A stretch of DNA of 8,945 nucleotides from Nitrospirae bacterium RBG_13_39_12 (GCA_001805125.1 MHEF01000019.1:1-8945), one strand, 5' to 3'. Counted from the stretch's first letter, positions 1 to 7,218 are shown. Program-made: numbers and translations. Notes: generated from the letters alone by a model not told the origin.

Positions 1-77
1 ACAAATGCGTGTGAACCAAGACTTCAGGAAGTTATTTTTACTATTTTACTGTATTAAAAATGTAGCAGAATCCGAGG

Positions 78-1148
78 TCATAGTGAATTCAGCGAAAGGC
101 TTCTCCAATATTCTTTGAACAATCTATAACAATCCAGTTTGTTGTTTATTTTTATTATATTTTTAGAATTATTATATATCTTACTGAGTTTCTTTTTTAT
201 AACGTCACAATCACTATCTGATATGCCTTGCGCAGTTCCAAAAAAAGAAATAGCCTTAGTAGAATCAACTTCAGATGAATCTGGCATCATTAGCTTCATG
301 TTTAACTCATGGAAGGCAAATCCCAAAAAAACAATTTCATCAGCTTTGACCATTTTTTCACGTATAGCCAATATTTCGCTTAAATTGGGATCTGTTCCTT
401 CTGTAAAGGTTTTAATCTGACTTGCTAAATTCAACAATTGCTCTGAATATGGATTTTCTCCATATTTTATTGCTTGGCTATCTTGACAACTTTGCCAGGG
501 CAGACAGCCAACAACTCCATAAGGATGGTATATTTCCATTTCATTAACAAGTCTACCTGCTTCATCAGGCTTAAAACCATAATAATTCTGAAAAGAGTTA
601 TACAAGAAATGTTCTATGCATCGATCATAATTAAATACGATTAAAGCTATAGACATAAGACGTTTTGACAGATTTTCTTTCGTACAATTTTCTATCAGTA
701 ACTTCATGAAGTTTGCATACCATGTTTTTTCAATCGCTGTGAAATTGAGTTTATTATATATGTTTGAATCATCTATATAGAGTAAGCTATTCTTTTCAGC
801 TTCCAAAATAGAGCGTACTATTGCTAATTTGCCGCATAACTCAATCTTTTTATTATCGTTATGAGTATCAATAAAGTTATCTATTGACATAGCTTGAGGC
901 ATAGCGTCTCGGATATGGCGAGCTGCATGTAAATATGGATTTATATCTTTCTCAGTAGTCTCTGGCTTTTTAAGATATATTCTAAGGGCTTCAGTTATAT
1001 ATATATCACCGCTTGATTGTGAAAAAGGACCTTTAAAATTTATATTTAATAAGCTAGCTATTTTTTCTTTTAATTTATAGCCAGTGGGTAATTTAGCTTC
1101 ACTGCTAGCACCTGCTCCTATGATATATAATGTTTTCCTATTGCTCAT
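78..1148 (-). CDS. SIR2-like NAD-binding domain protein (possible defence-type effector)
   Basis: A 356-aa protein whose N-terminus starts with a beta strand and the glycine loop LYIIGAGAS (residues 7-15), followed by a LPTG stretch (20-23). This resembles the GAGxS...GLPTG nucleotide-binding loop of SIR2-like proteins, with Lys19 where a Gly is common. FNYDR (172-176) matches the SIR2 strand carrying the catalytic Asn (N173). YHPYG (207-211) would supply the catalytic His (H208). LGFAFHELN (275-283) is the typical C-terminal Rossmann strand of this group. No signal peptide or membrane segment is seen, so it is probably cytosolic. Relatives act as NAD-hydrolysing effectors in anti-phage systems such as Thoeris, DSR and SIR2-HerA; that role here is inference. 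The start is supported by AAGAAGG just upstream (complement of 1151-1157). It lies 108 nt downstream of the HEAT-repeat gene on the same strand. Fold assignment is fairly sure, function is not. Confidence 0.72.
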   Translation of the reverse strand: MSNRKTLYIIGAGASSEAKLPTGYKLKEKIASLLNINFKGPFSQSSGDIYITEALRIYLKKPETTEKDINPYLHAARHIRDAMPQAMSIDNFIDTHNDNKKIELCGKLAIVRSILEAEKNSLLYIDDSNIYNKLNFTAIEKTWYANFMKLLIENCTKENLSKRLMSIALIVFNYDRCIEHFLYNSFQNYYGFKPDEAGRLVNEMEIYHPYGVVGCLPWQSCQDSQAIKYGENPYSEQLLNLASQIKTFTEGTDPNLSEILAIREKMVKADEIVFLGFAFHELNMKLMMPDSSEVDSTKAISFFGTAQGISDSDCDVIKKKLSKIYNNSKNIIKINNKLDCYRLFKEYWRSLSLNSL

Positions 1149-1256
1149 TTCCTTCTTGATTTAAATTCAAATATCTTGATAATCTTTCGTCCTTTTTGTA
1201 ACTTTTAATCCAAACACACATTTTCTAGTTAATAATTTATTAACATATTTTTATGA

Positions 1257-1949
1257 CTAATTATGTTCTTTTATATGACGAAAATTGTCCAGTACAGTTT
1301 TTGCACGGCTCTTTACAACAGGATCGCTGTCAGTCTCTGCAATACGTTTTAGATGAGGGATTGCCTGGGGATCACCAATATTTTCAAGGGCTTTTATAGC
1401 GCTTAGTTTGATAGTTATATTCTCTTCTTTTAATGCCTGTAATAAATACGAAACCGCCTTTGGACTCCCGATTTTCCCCAATGACTGTATTGACGCTTCC
1501 CTCGTAAGAAGCTCTCTGTCATCTACTCCGCCAATAAGAGTGTCAACAACTTTCGGTTCATCCCTGAAATTACCTAAGGCAATCGCTGTATAAGATTTTA
1601 TTGACGGACATTCATCATTGCGAAATGGGTCATTAAAGATTAATAGTAAAAGTGTTACTGCTTCCGGATTTGCAGTCTCTCCTAACAATTGTATTGCCTT
1701 GATCTTAACCGGCCAGTACTCCCCGGGTTCATCAGCAACCTGCATCAAAAGATTTACTGTTTCTTCATTTTTGAGTTTGCCTATTTTTTCAACTGCGGCA
1801 AGTCTGATATTCCAATCCCTGTCATCAAGATCTGCCTTTATTTTGTTAAAATCCTCTGCCTCAATTATTTTATAAGGGACAATTATCAGAAAGACTATAA
1901 AAAAACACATCAAAGCTATAGTGTAACTTTCTTTATATCTGTGCACCAT
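1257..1949 (-). CDS. HEAT-repeat protein with N-terminal membrane segment
   Basis: A 230-aa protein. Residues 9-29 form one hydrophobic stretch after a short charged N-terminus: either an uncleaved membrane anchor or a signal peptide cleaved near Ala31. No convincing lipobox is present. The rest is alpha-helical repeats of about 30 residues in the HEAT / PBS-lyase-like style, for example DRDWNIRLAAVEKIGKL (43-59), WPVKIKAIQLLGETANPEAV (79-98), LLTREASIQSLGKIGSPKAV (147-166) and ITIKLSAIKALENIGDPQAI (178-197). Such repeats build a superhelical scaffold for protein binding, here probably on the periplasmic or membrane face. The start is well supported by a perfect AGGAGG (complement of 1961-1966), 11 nt before the ATG. 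The binding partner is unknown. It may be co-transcribed with the SIR2-like gene downstream, but no functional link is evident. Confidence 0.82.
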   Translation of the reverse strand: MVHRYKESYTIALMCFFIVFLIIVPYKIIEAEDFNKIKADLDDRDWNIRLAAVEKIGKLKNEETVNLLMQVADEPGEYWPVKIKAIQLLGETANPEAVTLLLLIFNDPFRNDECPSIKSYTAIALGNFRDEPKVVDTLIGGVDDRELLTREASIQSLGKIGSPKAVSYLLQALKEENITIKLSAIKALENIGDPQAIPHLKRIAETDSDPVVKSRAKTVLDNFRHIKEHN

Positions 1950-1960
1950 GATTCTCGCAC

Positions 1961-1966
1961 CCTCCT
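1961..1966 (-). promoter_or_regulatory. Shine-Dalgarno site of the HEAT-repeat gene
   Basis: On the minus strand this reads AGGAGG, a perfect anti-SD match, 11 nt before the ATG at 1949. It fixes the start in preference to the in-frame GTG codon immediately after it. The spacer is slightly longer than optimal. Confidence 0.6.
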
Positions 1967-2013
1967 CGGTGTAAAGCTTTCCCAGATCAAATTACAGAAG
2001 TGTTTAAATTGGT

Positions 2014-2024
2014 ATTTTATCACA
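2014..2024 (-). promoter_or_regulatory. Candidate extended -10 promoter for the HEAT-repeat gene
   Basis: The minus strand reads TGTGATAAAAT, that is TG-A-TAAAAT, an extended -10 element. Transcription would start near 2007 and give a leader of about 58 nt. No good -35 hexamer lies at normal spacing. The same TGTGATA core occurs upstream of lepA and of the ABC ATPase gene. Confidence 0.32.
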
Positions 2025-2161
2025 AACCAGCGAACTTTAAATATTATAAGAACCTGTCTCTTCTGAGAATATATGAACATTCTGATAGGCTGTATAAAAC
2101 TATTAAAAGGAAATATTGTGACTATTGTCTTAATATTTTTTACAGATATCAATAATATTTT

Positions 2162-2524
2162 TTAATTTTTTGTTAACCATTCCTTAGCATCTTCGATGCT
2201 GTCAAAAGCATGAAATTTCCGTTGTGAAAACAACATTATAGTATTCAATATAACCTCTTTCAGTCCCTTAACTCCGACCACTGCTGCAGCCTTCACATAA
2301 GGTTTATTGTGACTGGCAAACTCTTTTAATTCCATTGTCACATATTTGTCAAACCTTGCACCAGTCACATCAGTAAGTGTTAAAAGTGACTTTTCAGGTT
2401 GCGATGCTATTACATCTTTCGCAAAATCGATTGCTTCAAAAAAATCATCAGCATTAAAATTTGAGAAGTCTAAGAGAAGGATATCTCTCCCGGCGTGTTT
2501 AATAAACCTTATCCTTTCAACCAT
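2162..2524 (-). CDS. STAS/SEC14-like (SpoIIAA-like) protein
   Basis: A 120-aa soluble protein with alternating strands and helices resembling the SpoIIAA-like STAS/SEC14 family. It has an N-terminal strand pair (ERIRFIKHAGRDILLLDFSN, residues 3-22), a helix rich in D/F/A (26-39), a central strand and loop LTLTDVTGARFD (48-59) at the position of the usual STAS phospho-acceptor loop, a strand AAAVVGVKGL (79-88), and a C-terminal FDSIEDAKEWL (107-117) typical of the group. The usual DSSG phospho-acceptor motif is absent; Thr51 and Thr54 are the only hydroxyl residues in that loop, so regulation by phosphorylation is uncertain. No membrane segment. A weak SD (AGGT, complement of 2531-2534) sits 6 nt before the ATG. 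It is divergent from lepA and 212 nt upstream of the HEAT gene. Family reasonably sure, role unknown. Confidence 0.72.
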   Translation of the reverse strand: MVERIRFIKHAGRDILLLDFSNFNADDFFEAIDFAKDVIASQPEKSLLTLTDVTGARFDKYVTMELKEFASHNKPYVKAAAVVGVKGLKEVILNTIMLFSQRKFHAFDSIEDAKEWLTKN

Positions 2525-2682
2525 AAGCTAACCTGTCCGATATATTGAATACCGTTATCATTTAACAAACAATATAGTAATATAACTTTTATCGGTAAAA
2601 AATTAAAACTGATTCTTTCTTCTAAATAACCATGTGCTTTTTTTTCATGATTGCAGCAGCATATTAAGTTGCTGTGTTAATT

Positions 2683-2693
2683 TGTGATAGAAT
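2683..2693 (+). promoter_or_regulatory. Candidate extended -10 promoter for lepA
   Basis: TGTGATAGAAT contains TG-A-TAGAAT, a good extended -10 element. The expected transcription start near 2700 leaves a leader of only about 25 nt before the lepA ATG. No -35 box at 16-18 nt spacing is evident. An inverted repeat CAGCA...TGCTG lies just upstream (2654-2674). Confidence 0.4.
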
Positions 2694-2724
2694 ATAAAGT
2701 TTTAAATATAATCATTTTATAAAC

Positions 2725-4512
2725 ATGACAAAAAATATACGTAATTTTTCAATCATCGCCCACATAGACCATGGTAAGTCTACACTTGCTGACCGGCTTC
2801 TTGAATATACCGGGGCATTGAGCGATAGAGAAATGACCGAACAGGTTCTAGATTCGATGGACCTTGAAAGGGAAAGGGGCATTACGATTAAAGCCCATGC
2901 AGTAAGGCTTTTGTATAAATCTGATGACGGTAAGGATTATATTCTTAATCTTATAGATACTCCGGGACATGTCGATTTCTCATATGAGGTCTCAAGGAGT
3001 CTCGCCTCATGCGATGGGGCACTTCTTGTCGTCGACGCATCACAGGGTGTTGAGGCACAGACACTCGCAAATGCATATCTCGCACTGGAACATAACCTCG
3101 AAATAATCCCTGTAATAAATAAGATAGACCTGCCAAGCGCCGACCCTGAAAAAACAGGGAGACAAATTGAAGACGCAATCGGTATTGACTGTTCTGATGC
3201 CTTGCTTGCAAGCGCAAAAGAAGGATCTGGTACAACAGAAATCCTTGAAGCTATTGTAAAAAGGATTCCTCCTCCCAAGGGAGATGATAACAAGCCTTTG
3301 AAGGCTCTAATCTTTGATTCGTGGTTTGACAATTATCAGGGCGTTATCGTCCTGGTCAGGGTCTTTGACGGTGAGGTAAAGCCCGGAAGAAAGATCAAAA
3401 TGATGTCAAGTGGAAATATCTATGAAGTATTCCAGGTTGGAATATTCTCGCCCAAGATGGAGGCAGTTAAAGGTTTATCCTCGGGAGAAGTCGGCTATAT
3501 AATTGCCGGCATAAAAAGTCTTACAGATACAAAAATAGGTGATACCATAACAGATGCTGACAAACCTGTTGAGGAGCCATGCCCTGGATACAAAGATATA
3601 AAACCATTGGTCTATTGCGGGCTTTATCCAACCCTGCCGCATCAATATGAGAATCTGAAGGATGCCCTTAAAAAGCTCCGGCTGAACGATGCTTCTTTTA
3701 CTTATGAACAGGAAACATCTCTGGCTCTAGGTTTCGGATTCAGGTGCGGTTTCCTGGGACTGCTTCATATGGAAATTATAAAGGAGAGGCTTGAACGTGA
3801 ATTTGATCTGTCACTTCTGAGCACAGCACCAACAGTTGTCTACAAGGTAATGAAAACAAACGGAGAGATCTTTTTTATCGAAAATCCTGCACTGCTGCCG
3901 GAGAAATACGAGTCTATAGAAGAGCCCTTTGTAGTCGCAACTGTCTTCATGCCTAAGGATTTTATAGGTCATGTTCTGGACCTCTGCAAGGAAAAAAGAG
4001 GAATTCAAAGGAGTTTTACTTTCATCGGAAAAGACAGGGTAAAGGTAGAATATGAATTGCCTTTAAACGAAATCCTGTGGGATTTCTATGACAGATTGAA
4101 GTCTCTGTCAAAGGGTTATGCATCGATGGATTATGACTTTATCGGATTTAGAAAATCAAATCTGGTTAAGCTCAATATATTAATTAATGGCGAAGTTGTT
4201 GATGCTCTTTCTCTGATAGTTCATAAGGACAAGTCATATTATAAAGGTCGGGAGTTGACAGAAAAGCTGAGAGAGATTATTCAGAGACAGATGTTTGAGG
4301 TTGTGATACAGGCTGCAATAGGGAACAAGATTATTGCAAGGGAAAGTGTTAAAGCTATTAGAAAAGATGTTCTCGCCAAGTGTTACGGCGGTGACATAAC
4401 GCGGAAAAGAAAGCTCCTCGAAAAACAGAAGGAAGGGAAGAAACGAATGAAACAGGTAGGAAAAGTTGAACTGCCACAGGAAGCATTTTTAGCAGTGTTG
4501 AAGGTGAAATGA
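2725..4512 (+). CDS. lepA: Elongation factor 4 (LepA), ribosome back-translocating GTPase
   Basis: A 595-aa translational GTPase of the usual LepA length. All G motifs are intact: AHIDHGKST (12-20, G1), RGITI (51-55, G2), DTPGH (78-82, G3), NKID (132-135, G4) and SAKEG (163-167, G5). The EF-G-like domain II, III and V regions follow. The last segment contains the LepA-specific C-terminal domain (CYGGDITRKRKLLEKQKEGK, starting near residue 553) that contacts the A-site tRNA region and decoding centre. LepA binds ribosomes and is proposed to back-translocate stalled complexes or assist initiation and 30S assembly, in the cytosol or at the inner membrane. The ATG is chosen because the protein starts at the expected MTKNIRNFSIIAHIDHGKS. 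No Shine-Dalgarno sequence is visible upstream. hemW follows on the same strand. Confidence 0.98.
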   Translation: MTKNIRNFSIIAHIDHGKSTLADRLLEYTGALSDREMTEQVLDSMDLERERGITIKAHAVRLLYKSDDGKDYILNLIDTPGHVDFSYEVSRSLASCDGALLVVDASQGVEAQTLANAYLALEHNLEIIPVINKIDLPSADPEKTGRQIEDAIGIDCSDALLASAKEGSGTTEILEAIVKRIPPPKGDDNKPLKALIFDSWFDNYQGVIVLVRVFDGEVKPGRKIKMMSSGNIYEVFQVGIFSPKMEAVKGLSSGEVGYIIAGIKSLTDTKIGDTITDADKPVEEPCPGYKDIKPLVYCGLYPTLPHQYENLKDALKKLRLNDASFTYEQETSLALGFGFRCGFLGLLHMEIIKERLEREFDLSLLSTAPTVVYKVMKTNGEIFFIENPALLPEKYESIEEPFVVATVFMPKDFIGHVLDLCKEKRGIQRSFTFIGKDRVKVEYELPLNEILWDFYDRLKSLSKGYASMDYDFIGFRKSNLVKLNILINGEVVDALSLIVHKDKSYYKGRELTEKLREIIQRQMFEVVIQAAIGNKIIARESVKAIRKDVLAKCYGGDITRKRKLLEKQKEGKKRMKQVGKVELPQEAFLAVLKVK

Positions 4513-4537
4513 TAGAATATCATCTTATTAAGAGTCT

Positions 4538-4665
4538 GTCCTTCCAGCTTATCTGGTATCCTCAGCGACTCGCCGAGGAGAGAATCTTTCTGAAAATAGG
4601 ATATTCAATAAACCAACACCTTATGAAAAAGAAAAAAAGAAGGATTCCGAACAAGTCGGAATGAC
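4538..4665. repeat. Palindromic repeat element, copy 1 (REP/MITE-like)
   Basis: This element fills most of the lepA-hemW gap. Its left arm (4538-4560) matches the left arm of the copy at 6071 at 17 of 23 positions. It is followed by a 37-nt block (4560-4596) identical to 6093-6129. That block starts with a near-perfect 19-nt hairpin (4560-4578, CCTCAGCGA / TCGCCGAGG with one mismatch). The right end is a hairpin ATTCCGA-ACAAG-TCGGAAT (4644-4662) followed by GAC, so the two ends form imperfect inverted repeats of the GTCATTCC type. The interior (about 4597-4640) differs from the other copy. No transposase and no clear target duplication are visible, so it is a non-autonomous or REP/BIME-type repeat. 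It may modulate read-through from lepA into hemW. Confidence 0.75.
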
Positions 4666-4703
4666 AAAAATATCCTTATACAAAGGTATGCCGATTTTAA
4701 TTC

Positions 4704-5831
4704 ATGGCTGATTTCCTTTACATTCATATCCCTTTCTGCATAAACAAATGCCTGTATTGTGACTTCACTTCCGTGCGCTATTATGAGCCGTACGCAATGA
4801 CTTATGTTGACGCATTATGCAGAGAGCTGGACATCAAAAAGAACTCCACCAATGCATTAAAATCAATTTATATAGGGGGTGGAACACCTTCTCTCCTTCC
4901 TGATAAATGTTTCAAAAAAATATTCAGATGCCTGAACGATAACTTTAATTTATCATCTTCCACTGAAATAACCGTCGAGGCAAATCCTGGAACAATAAAT
5001 GAACCAGACATAAATACCCTTCTTTCTCTCGGTGTTAACAGACTGAGCATGGGAATACAATCTTTTAACGATTATGAACTGAAAACACTTGGGAGGATTC
5101 ACACTTCAGAAGATTCATTAGGATCAATAGAGTTAATAAAAAAAGCGGGCATCAATAATTTTTCATTAGATTTAATTTATGCAATACCGGGACAGACAGA
5201 GAACTCTTGGCATAATTCCATTTCAGAGGCAGTCGAATTGTCACCTTCCCATATCTCAGCTTATGAACTTACACCGGAGAAAAAAACACCCTTGTATGGA
5301 CTAATAGAATCCAATAAGATCAAGATGCCTGATGAAGAAATAATTCTTGAAATGTACACTCATGTAATAGATTATCTTGCGAGCTACAGCTATGAACATT
5401 ACGAGATTTCCAATTTTGCATTACCAGGGCAAAGATGTATTCATAATCTTAATTATTGGGATATGGGGAACTATATTGGAGCCGGCGCCGGAGCTCACTC
5501 ATTTGTCAACGGGACTCGTTCAGAAAATACTAAGGACATTGACAATTATATAGAAAAATTGAACCATGGTGAAATCCCTGAGACAGAATCAACCAGCTTG
5601 ACCCTTAACGACTGCCAGAAAGAATTTGTTTTCCTGGGGTTGAGAAGGATAGAGGGTATAAACATCATGAAGTCAGAAAATTTAGGATTGAATATCCCGG
5701 ATGTATGTGGAGAATTGCTTAATGAGGGCTATCTTGATATTGACAAAGGCTGTCTCAGGCTAACAAGAAAGGGATTAGTTATATCAAATACTGTCATAGT
5801 AGAGTTGTTTGAGAAATTAGGGCTTGACTGA
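4704..5831 (+). CDS. hemW: Radical SAM heme chaperone HemW (coproporphyrinogen III oxidase-like)
   Basis: A 375-aa radical SAM protein. The 4Fe-4S motif is C12-x3-C16-x2-C19 (FCINKCLYCDF), followed by Phe21 where true HemN carries an extra Cys; this favours HemW. The SAM-binding GGGTPS (58-63), EANPGT (92-97), RLSMGIQSFND (113-123) and HISAYELTPEKKTPLY (183-198) are all present. HNLNYW (247-252) is the conserved HNxxYW motif linked to heme binding, and YIGAGAGAHS (257-266) follows. HemW binds heme and delivers it to respiratory proteins and is not the heme-synthesis oxidase, although it is often annotated as HemN-like. Length is normal for the family. The start gives the expected short N-terminus before the Cys motif, but no SD is seen at proper spacing. 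lepA lies directly upstream, a common arrangement, with a repeat element between the two. Confidence 0.94.
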   Translation: MADFLYIHIPFCINKCLYCDFTSVRYYEPYAMTYVDALCRELDIKKNSTNALKSIYIGGGTPSLLPDKCFKKIFRCLNDNFNLSSSTEITVEANPGTINEPDINTLLSLGVNRLSMGIQSFNDYELKTLGRIHTSEDSLGSIELIKKAGINNFSLDLIYAIPGQTENSWHNSISEAVELSPSHISAYELTPEKKTPLYGLIESNKIKMPDEEIILEMYTHVIDYLASYSYEHYEISNFALPGQRCIHNLNYWDMGNYIGAGAGAHSFVNGTRSENTKDIDNYIEKLNHGEIPETESTSLTLNDCQKEFVFLGLRRIEGINIMKSENLGLNIPDVCGELLNEGYLDIDKGCLRLTRKGLVISNTVIVELFEKLGLD

Positions 5832-5990
5832 TTTTGTTTCCCCATAGAGTCTTTTGAGCAGCCATGCCATGTTCTTGCCTAATATTTTAAATGTTTTAAC
5901 CCCTTCTTTATCTCTGAGTACATCACCCGGGTTTCTGCCGATTCCAAGATTCCAGTAACTTGACCCGGGAACTATCATCTGGTTATATCA
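5817..5990 (-). pseudogene. C-terminal remnant of a flavodoxin / NADPH-dependent FMN reductase-family gene
   Basis: Reading the minus strand from 5978 gives 53 codons ending in TAA at 5817-5819. They encode MIVPGSSYWNLGIGRNPGDV, then LRDKEGVKTFKILGKNMAWL and LKRLYGETKSVKP. This resembles the C-terminal end of iron-sulfur flavoprotein / NADPH-dependent FMN reductase-type proteins, which end with a MIVPGSxYWN...G...DxEG...T...LGKNMAWLLK pattern. The frame is blocked by TGA at 5988-5990, and no recognisable N-terminal part (the FMN-binding GSPR-type loop and Cys cluster) precedes it. The family is normally around 200 aa, so about three quarters is missing. The tail overlaps the end of hemW by 15 nt on the opposite strand. 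A palindromic repeat element begins about 80 bp beyond the break. The family call rests on recalled motif patterns. Confidence 0.62.
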
Positions 5991-6070
5991 AGACATATTC
6001 TTGATTCAAATCAGATGTCAACTTATAATTCCCATAATACTAAGACGGCTATAATAAAAGCTACATTGAT

Positions 6071-6172
6071 GTCATTCCCGCTTGTCGGGTCGCCTCAGCG
6101 ACTCGCCGAGGAGAGAATCTTTCTGAAAAAACCAGAAGGATTGCGGATCCCGAATGCTTTCGGGACAATGAC
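6071..6172. repeat. Palindromic repeat element, copy 2 (REP/MITE-like)
   Basis: This copy begins GTCATTCCCG (6071-6080) and ends CGGGACAATGAC (6161-6172), giving terminal inverted repeats of the form GTCATT-CCCG. Each arm is itself a hairpin: CCCG-CTTGT-CGGG (6077-6089) on the left and TCCCGAA-TGCT-TTCGGGA (6148-6165) on the right. The centre carries the 37-nt block 6093-6129, identical to 4560-4596, including the CCTCAGCGA / TCGCCGAGG hairpin. Overall left-side identity with copy 1 is 53 of 59 positions. It encodes no protein. Such short palindromic families are usually dispersed many times in a genome. Confidence 0.8.
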
Positions 6173-6281
6173 AAAAAGTGACAAGAATGTCGCCTTACTA
6201 ATGACCGCCTTAATAAGTAGACTATATCTTATATTGTTTATAATCTTATATCTGATTTTATGCATTATGTTTTTGTAAATA

Positions 6282-6311
6282 TGGACAATCTCATTAAAAC
6301 AGGCTTATAAT
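6282..6311 (+). promoter_or_regulatory. Sigma-70 promoter of the FKBP gene
   Basis: TGGACA (6282-6287) matches the -35 consensus at five of six positions. An 18-nt spacer leads to a perfect TATAAT (6306-6311). The start would fall near 6318, leaving a leader of about 80 nt before the ATG at 6398. This is the best promoter match I found in the window. Confidence 0.6.
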
Positions 6312-6385
6312 ATTCAAAACTTGTTCAGACAGTAAATAATTCTTTGTATAGTTACTGCACAGTTTAAATGGAAATATTTTTTAAT

Positions 6386-6394
6386 AAAGGAGGG
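6386..6394 (+). promoter_or_regulatory. Shine-Dalgarno site of the FKBP gene
   Basis: AAAGGAGGG is a near-perfect anti-SD match ending 3 nt before the ATG at 6398. It decides that start over the in-frame ATG at 6368, which would put ten extra residues ahead of a clean signal peptide. Confidence 0.75.
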
Positions 6395-6397
6395 AGT

Positions 6398-7099
6398 ATG
6401 AAATTACAGTTGATAGCAGTTTTAAGCATTTTGCTTCTGACAGGCCAGGTTAACGCTGAAGAAAAAATGGTTCTGAAGGATGCTAAGGACAAGACCAGTT
6501 ACAGCATGGGGATAAGTATTGGTAACAACCTGAAGAATCAATCAGTTGATGTTAATCCGGACATTATTGCTCAAGGCATTAAAGATGCACTTACAGGCGG
6601 TGAGAGATTAATGACCGATGAGGAAGTTCGTGATACCATAACTGCTCTGCAAAAAGAAATCCAAACCAAAAACAATGAACGCATGAAAGAACTCGCTGAT
6701 AAAAACAAGAAAGAAGGAGAGGAATTTCTTGCCGGGAACAAGAAAAAAGAAGGCGTCGTAACTCTACCCAGCGGTTTGCAATATAAGGTAATCAAAGAAG
6801 GCGATGGCGAAATCCCCAAGTTAACCGATACAGTAACAGTAAATTATCTTGGGACACTAATCGATGGAACTGAGTTCGACAGTTCGTATAAACGCGGGCA
6901 ACCGGTAACCTTTCCGGTTAACGGTGTAATCCCTGGTTGGACAGAAGCACTGCAATTGATGAAAGTTGGCTCAAAGTGGCAGCTATTTATTCCCTCTAAT
7001 CTCGCCTACGGAGAACGCGGGGCCGGGCGGAATATCGGGGCAAATTCTACACTTATTTTTGATGTTGAATTGCTATCAATAGAGAAGGCGAAGGAATAA
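6398..7099 (+). CDS. Exported FKBP-type peptidyl-prolyl cis-trans isomerase (FkpA/Mip-like)
   Basis: A 233-aa protein with a Sec signal peptide (Lys3, hydrophobic core, cleavage expected after VNA at residue 20), so it acts in the periplasm or outside the cell. Residues about 25-120 are the charged, helical FKBP N-terminal dimerisation domain, including a KSYSMG-like TSYSMGISIG (33-42) and a long K/E-rich helix. Residues about 124-227 are the FKBP catalytic domain. Active-site positions are kept: Y150, F160, D161, V177, I178, W181 (VIPGW), Y204 (AYGERG) and F221. It should catalyse prolyl isomerisation and act as a folding chaperone for envelope proteins. Layout and length match FkpA/Mip proteins. 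It has its own promoter and a strong SD and stands alone, with no terminator recognised downstream. A longer frame opens at 6368, but the start at 6398 is much better supported. Confidence 0.95.
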   Translation: MKLQLIAVLSILLLTGQVNAEEKMVLKDAKDKTSYSMGISIGNNLKNQSVDVNPDIIAQGIKDALTGGERLMTDEEVRDTITALQKEIQTKNNERMKELADKNKKEGEEFLAGNKKKEGVVTLPSGLQYKVIKEGDGEIPKLTDTVTVNYLGTLIDGTEFDSSYKRGQPVTFPVNGVIPGWTEALQLMKVGSKWQLFIPSNLAYGERGAGRNIGANSTLIFDVELLSIEKAKE

Positions 7100-7218
7100 G
7101 CTCTGAAATTTATACAATAGAATCAAGAAAAAGGTTCATCTTATTCGCACAAAATATTTTGATATAGACAATACAGTTGTCTCATTAAAACCATTATTTT
7201 GTAGAAAATCTTTAGCAT

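Larger units (their letters stand above)
5832..6397. other. Gene-poor stretch between hemW and the FKBP gene
   Basis: No intact gene is supported here. It holds, in order, the decayed flavoprotein fragment, a palindromic repeat element, an A+T-rich stretch (about 6190-6280) and the FKBP promoter and leader. An open frame at 6015-6278 reads through the repeat element and ends in a low-complexity I/L/Y run. It has no SD and is judged non-coding. Short partial inverted matches flank the repeat (TAAGACGG at 6041-6048, CCGCCTTA at 6205-6212), so the element could extend further than marked. Confidence 0.6.

Noticed and set aside
21..40. Possible terminator hairpin (ACTT-CAGG-AAGT followed by TTATTTTTA)
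   Set aside because: The stem is only four pairs (five pairs would leave a two-base loop) and the T run is interrupted; it is too weak to call.
139..420. 93-codon plus-strand frame with a hydrophobic N-terminus
   Set aside because: It is antisense to the SIR2-like gene; the hydrophobic start is the complement of its A/K/N-rich C-terminus.
1689..2066. 125-codon plus-strand frame
   Set aside because: It is antisense to the HEAT-repeat gene, which has repeat periodicity and an SD, so it is a shadow.
1916..2152. 78-codon minus-strand frame upstream of the HEAT gene
   Set aside because: It overlaps the HEAT gene start, has no domain-like features, and covers the leader and promoter region of that gene.
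2637..2674. T-run plus CAGCA/TGCTG inverted repeat as a terminator
   Set aside because: The T-run precedes the stem on the plus strand, and the loop is long, so it does not form an intrinsic terminator in either orientation that fits a neighbouring gene.
2937..3332. 131-codon minus-strand frame inside lepA
   Set aside because: It lies wholly opposite a highly conserved lepA segment.
4704..5831. Anaerobic coproporphyrinogen III dehydrogenase HemN
   Set aside because: The Cys motif is CxxxCxxC followed by Phe instead of the extra Cys of HemN, the protein is about 375 rather than about 450 aa, and it has HNxxYW, so HemW fits better.
6015..6278. 87-codon plus-strand open frame
   Set aside because: Its middle is translated palindromic repeat and its end is a low-complexity I/L/Y run from A+T-rich DNA. 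It has no SD, so it is judged non-coding.
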